Shown piece after piece: positions 16,576 through 19,109 of a stretch of DNA of 19,109 nucleotides. Within the stretch, counting starts at the first letter, position 1. Each line of letters opens with the position of its first letter. Position numbers and translations under genes: made by a program. The notes beneath the pieces were generated by a model that had not been told where the DNA came from, did not search any database, and saw only the letters and a program-made list of their open reading frames with translations. Source of the stretch: an uncultured Arenimonas sp. (lineage in GTDB: Bacteria; Pseudomonadota; Gammaproteobacteria; Xanthomonadales; Xanthomonadaceae); assembly GCA_946885815.1 (NCBI GenBank), contig CAMPHE010000005.1:1-19109 (forward strand). The letters run 5' to 3'.

Positions 16576-16608
16576 AAAAAAACGAAGGCGCCCTTGCGGG
16601 GCGCCCTC
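16576..16608 (-). terminator. Intrinsic terminator after the hupB-tRNA transcript
   Basis: On the minus strand a 10-base-pair GC-rich stem (GAGGGCGCCC pairing with GGGCGCCTTC, with one G-T pair), loop CGCAA, then a G and seven Ts. It starts seven bases after the CCA of tRNA-Asp. The position and T-run make this a textbook Rho-independent terminator that separates the tRNAs from ppiD. Confidence 0.9.
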
Positions 16609-16615
16609 GGGGACA

Positions 16616-16692
16616 TGGCGGAGTGGACGGGACTCGAACCCGCGACCTCCGGCGTGACAGGCCAGCATTCTAACCGACTGAACTACCACTCC
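16616..16692 (-). tRNA. tRNA-Asp (anticodon GUC)
   Basis: 77 bases including encoded CCA. The acceptor stem GGAGTGG pairs with CCACTCC, followed by discriminator G and CCA. The D arm begins AGTTCAGTCGGTTAGAA; the anticodon loop CTGTCAC has GTC (16658-16656); the T arm is CGGGTTCGAGTCCCG. Very similar to E. coli tRNA-Asp. It lies 14 bases after tRNA-Val. Confidence 0.97.
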
Positions 16693-16706
16693 GCGTATCT
16701 CTTGAC

Positions 16707-16781
16707 TGGTGGGTGCTGAGGGTTTCGAACCCCCGACCCTCTCCTTGTAAGGGAGACGCTCTACCGCTGAGCTAAGCACCC
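16707..16781 (-). tRNA. tRNA-Val (anticodon UAC)
   Basis: 75 bases including encoded CCA. The acceptor GGGTGCT pairs with AGCACCC, discriminator A. The D arm has GCTCAGCGGTAGAGC; the anticodon stem-loop is TCTCC-CTTACAA-GGAGA with TAC (16749-16747); the T arm is GGGGGTTCGAAACCCTC with one G-T pair. It begins 17 bases after the hupB stop with no terminator between. Confidence 0.97.
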
Positions 16782-16798
16782 CTCCCCAAGGAAGGCGC

Positions 16799-17071
16799 TC
16801 AGTTTACGGCATCCTTCAGGGCTTTGCCAGCCTTGAAGGCCGGATTCTTCGAGGCTTTGATCTTGATCGTGTCGCCGGTCTGCGGGTTGCGACCCTGGCG
16901 CGCGGCGCGCTTGCGCACCGAGAAGGTGCCGAAGCCCACCAGCGTGACCGTGTCGCCTTTCTTCAGCGCCTTCTTGATCACTTCGATCATCGCGTCGACC
17001 GCGCGACCGGCATCGGCCTTGGACATCTCGGCGTCGTCGGCGACGGCACTCGTAAATTCGGCTTTGTTCAT
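16799..17071 (-). CDS. hupB: DNA-binding protein HU-beta
   Basis: 90 residues, the standard HU length. A small histone-like dimer that bends DNA and organises the nucleoid. The N-terminal MNKAEF helix, central [21 protein letters not shown] (the DNA-binding beta-arm including the conserved GFGTF and R-x-x-RNP proline intercalation motif), and C-terminal [16 protein letters not shown] are all as expected. Two adjacent ATGs exist (17074, 17071); the second is preferred for the MNK start and its six-base distance from GGGAG. It lies between lon and ppiD as in E. coli and Pseudomonas. Expression is likely strong (see promoter at 17198-17226). Confidence 0.97.
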   Translation of the reverse strand: MNKAEFTSAVADDAEMSKADAGRAVDAMIEVIKKALKKGDTVTLVGFGTFSVRKRAARQGRNPQTGDTIKIKASKNPAFKAGKALKDAVN

Positions 17072-17113
17072 CATGGACTCCCTGGGCGGGCGCAACCCGC
17101 GTGTCTTGAAAAC

Positions 17114-17150
17114 GGATCGGCCCGGCGAAGCTGGGCCTCGAATCCGATCC
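17114..17150 (-). promoter_or_regulatory. Stem-loop in the hupB 5' leader
   Basis: Perfect 7-base arms GGATCGG (17114-17120) and CCGATCC (17144-17150) enclose an inner CCC/GGG pairing around GGCGAAGCT. It sits in the middle of the roughly 120-base leader predicted from the promoter, about 40 bases before the start codon. A role in mRNA stability or translational control is inference. Confidence 0.45.
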
Positions 17151-17197
17151 ACCTGTACCTTCGCGCGCTAGACGAAACCTGCGCAAAGGTTGAGGGA

Positions 17198-17226
17198 TTT
17201 ATACCAGCGGGCCATGACGCGCGCAA
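17198..17226 (-). promoter_or_regulatory. Strong sigma-70 promoter of hupB
   Basis: Minus strand: -35 TTGCGC (17226-17221), exactly 17 bases, then -10 TATAAA (17203-17198) preceded by TGG, an extended -10. Transcription would begin near 17191, leaving a leader of about 120 bases. It likely also drives the downstream tRNAs. Confidence 0.72.
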
Positions 17227-17259
17227 GCCGGAAAGCCAATGATGACGCGGGTTTCCGGC
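17227..17259 (-). promoter_or_regulatory. 8-base inverted repeat abutting the hupB -35 box
   Basis: GCCGGAAA (17227-17234) and TTTCCGGC (17252-17259), a perfect inverted repeat with a 17-base spacer, begins at the base next to the -35 and lies 18 bases after the lon stop. No T-run follows, so it is a poor intrinsic terminator for lon; a regulator-binding site or an mRNA 3'-end hairpin are the alternatives. Confidence 0.45.
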
Positions 17260-17277
17260 ATTCGCGCGCGTGTCGCG

Positions 17278-19109
<1,832 letters not shown>

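Noticed and set aside
15061..16719. Long plus-strand frame opposite ppiD
   Set aside because: Arg/Leu-rich shadow of ppiD with no recognisable domain, and it runs through the tRNA genes and terminator.
17072..17152. Longer hupB start upstream of 17074
   Set aside because: HU proteins begin MNK; the extension would be translated from the structured leader and has no family match.

Overview
The window is about 19 kb of very GC-rich DNA (roughly two thirds G+C or more by eye) from a gammaproteobacterium, most likely of the Xanthomonadales/Lysobacterales type. The placement rests on conserved gene order: lon-hupB-(tRNAs)-ppiD next to fabI, and mltD-gloB opposite yafS-rnhA-dnaQ. Both arrangements are familiar from gammaproteobacteria. 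The genus cannot be fixed from the sequence alone.

Left part (1-9795), the accessory and most interesting region. A caspase-like peptidase with Sel1 repeats and a coiled coil is cut by the left edge and reads leftward. Diverging from it is a 1975-residue autotransporter whose passenger is built from twelve Ig-like units of two alternating types (97 and 104 residues), followed by a helical linker with two cysteines and a C-terminal beta-barrel. Four bases after its stop begins a PP2C-type serine/threonine phosphatase. Facing it, 16 bases away, is a membrane-anchored Ser/Thr protein kinase with a TPR-like extracytoplasmic tail. Kinase, phosphatase, surface protein and caspase form a plausible but untested signalling neighbourhood.

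Middle part (9843-14585), housekeeping. dnaQ (polymerase III epsilon), rnhA (RNase HI) and a YafS-like methyltransferase lie in a tight leftward operon. Diverging from it are gloB (glyoxalase II) and an MltD-like lytic transglycosylase lipoprotein, overlapping by four bases, then fabI (enoyl-ACP reductase).

Right part (14590-19109), protein quality control and nucleoid. Reading leftward are lon (N-terminus outside the window), hupB with a strong extended -10 promoter and a structured leader, tRNA-Val(UAC), tRNA-Asp(GUC), a clear intrinsic terminator, and ppiD. hupB and the tRNAs have no terminator between them and look co-transcribed. No mobile element, CRISPR array or rRNA was seen. The longest non-coding stretch is the hupB-ppiD tRNA block; no gene-free stretch exceeds 300 bases.
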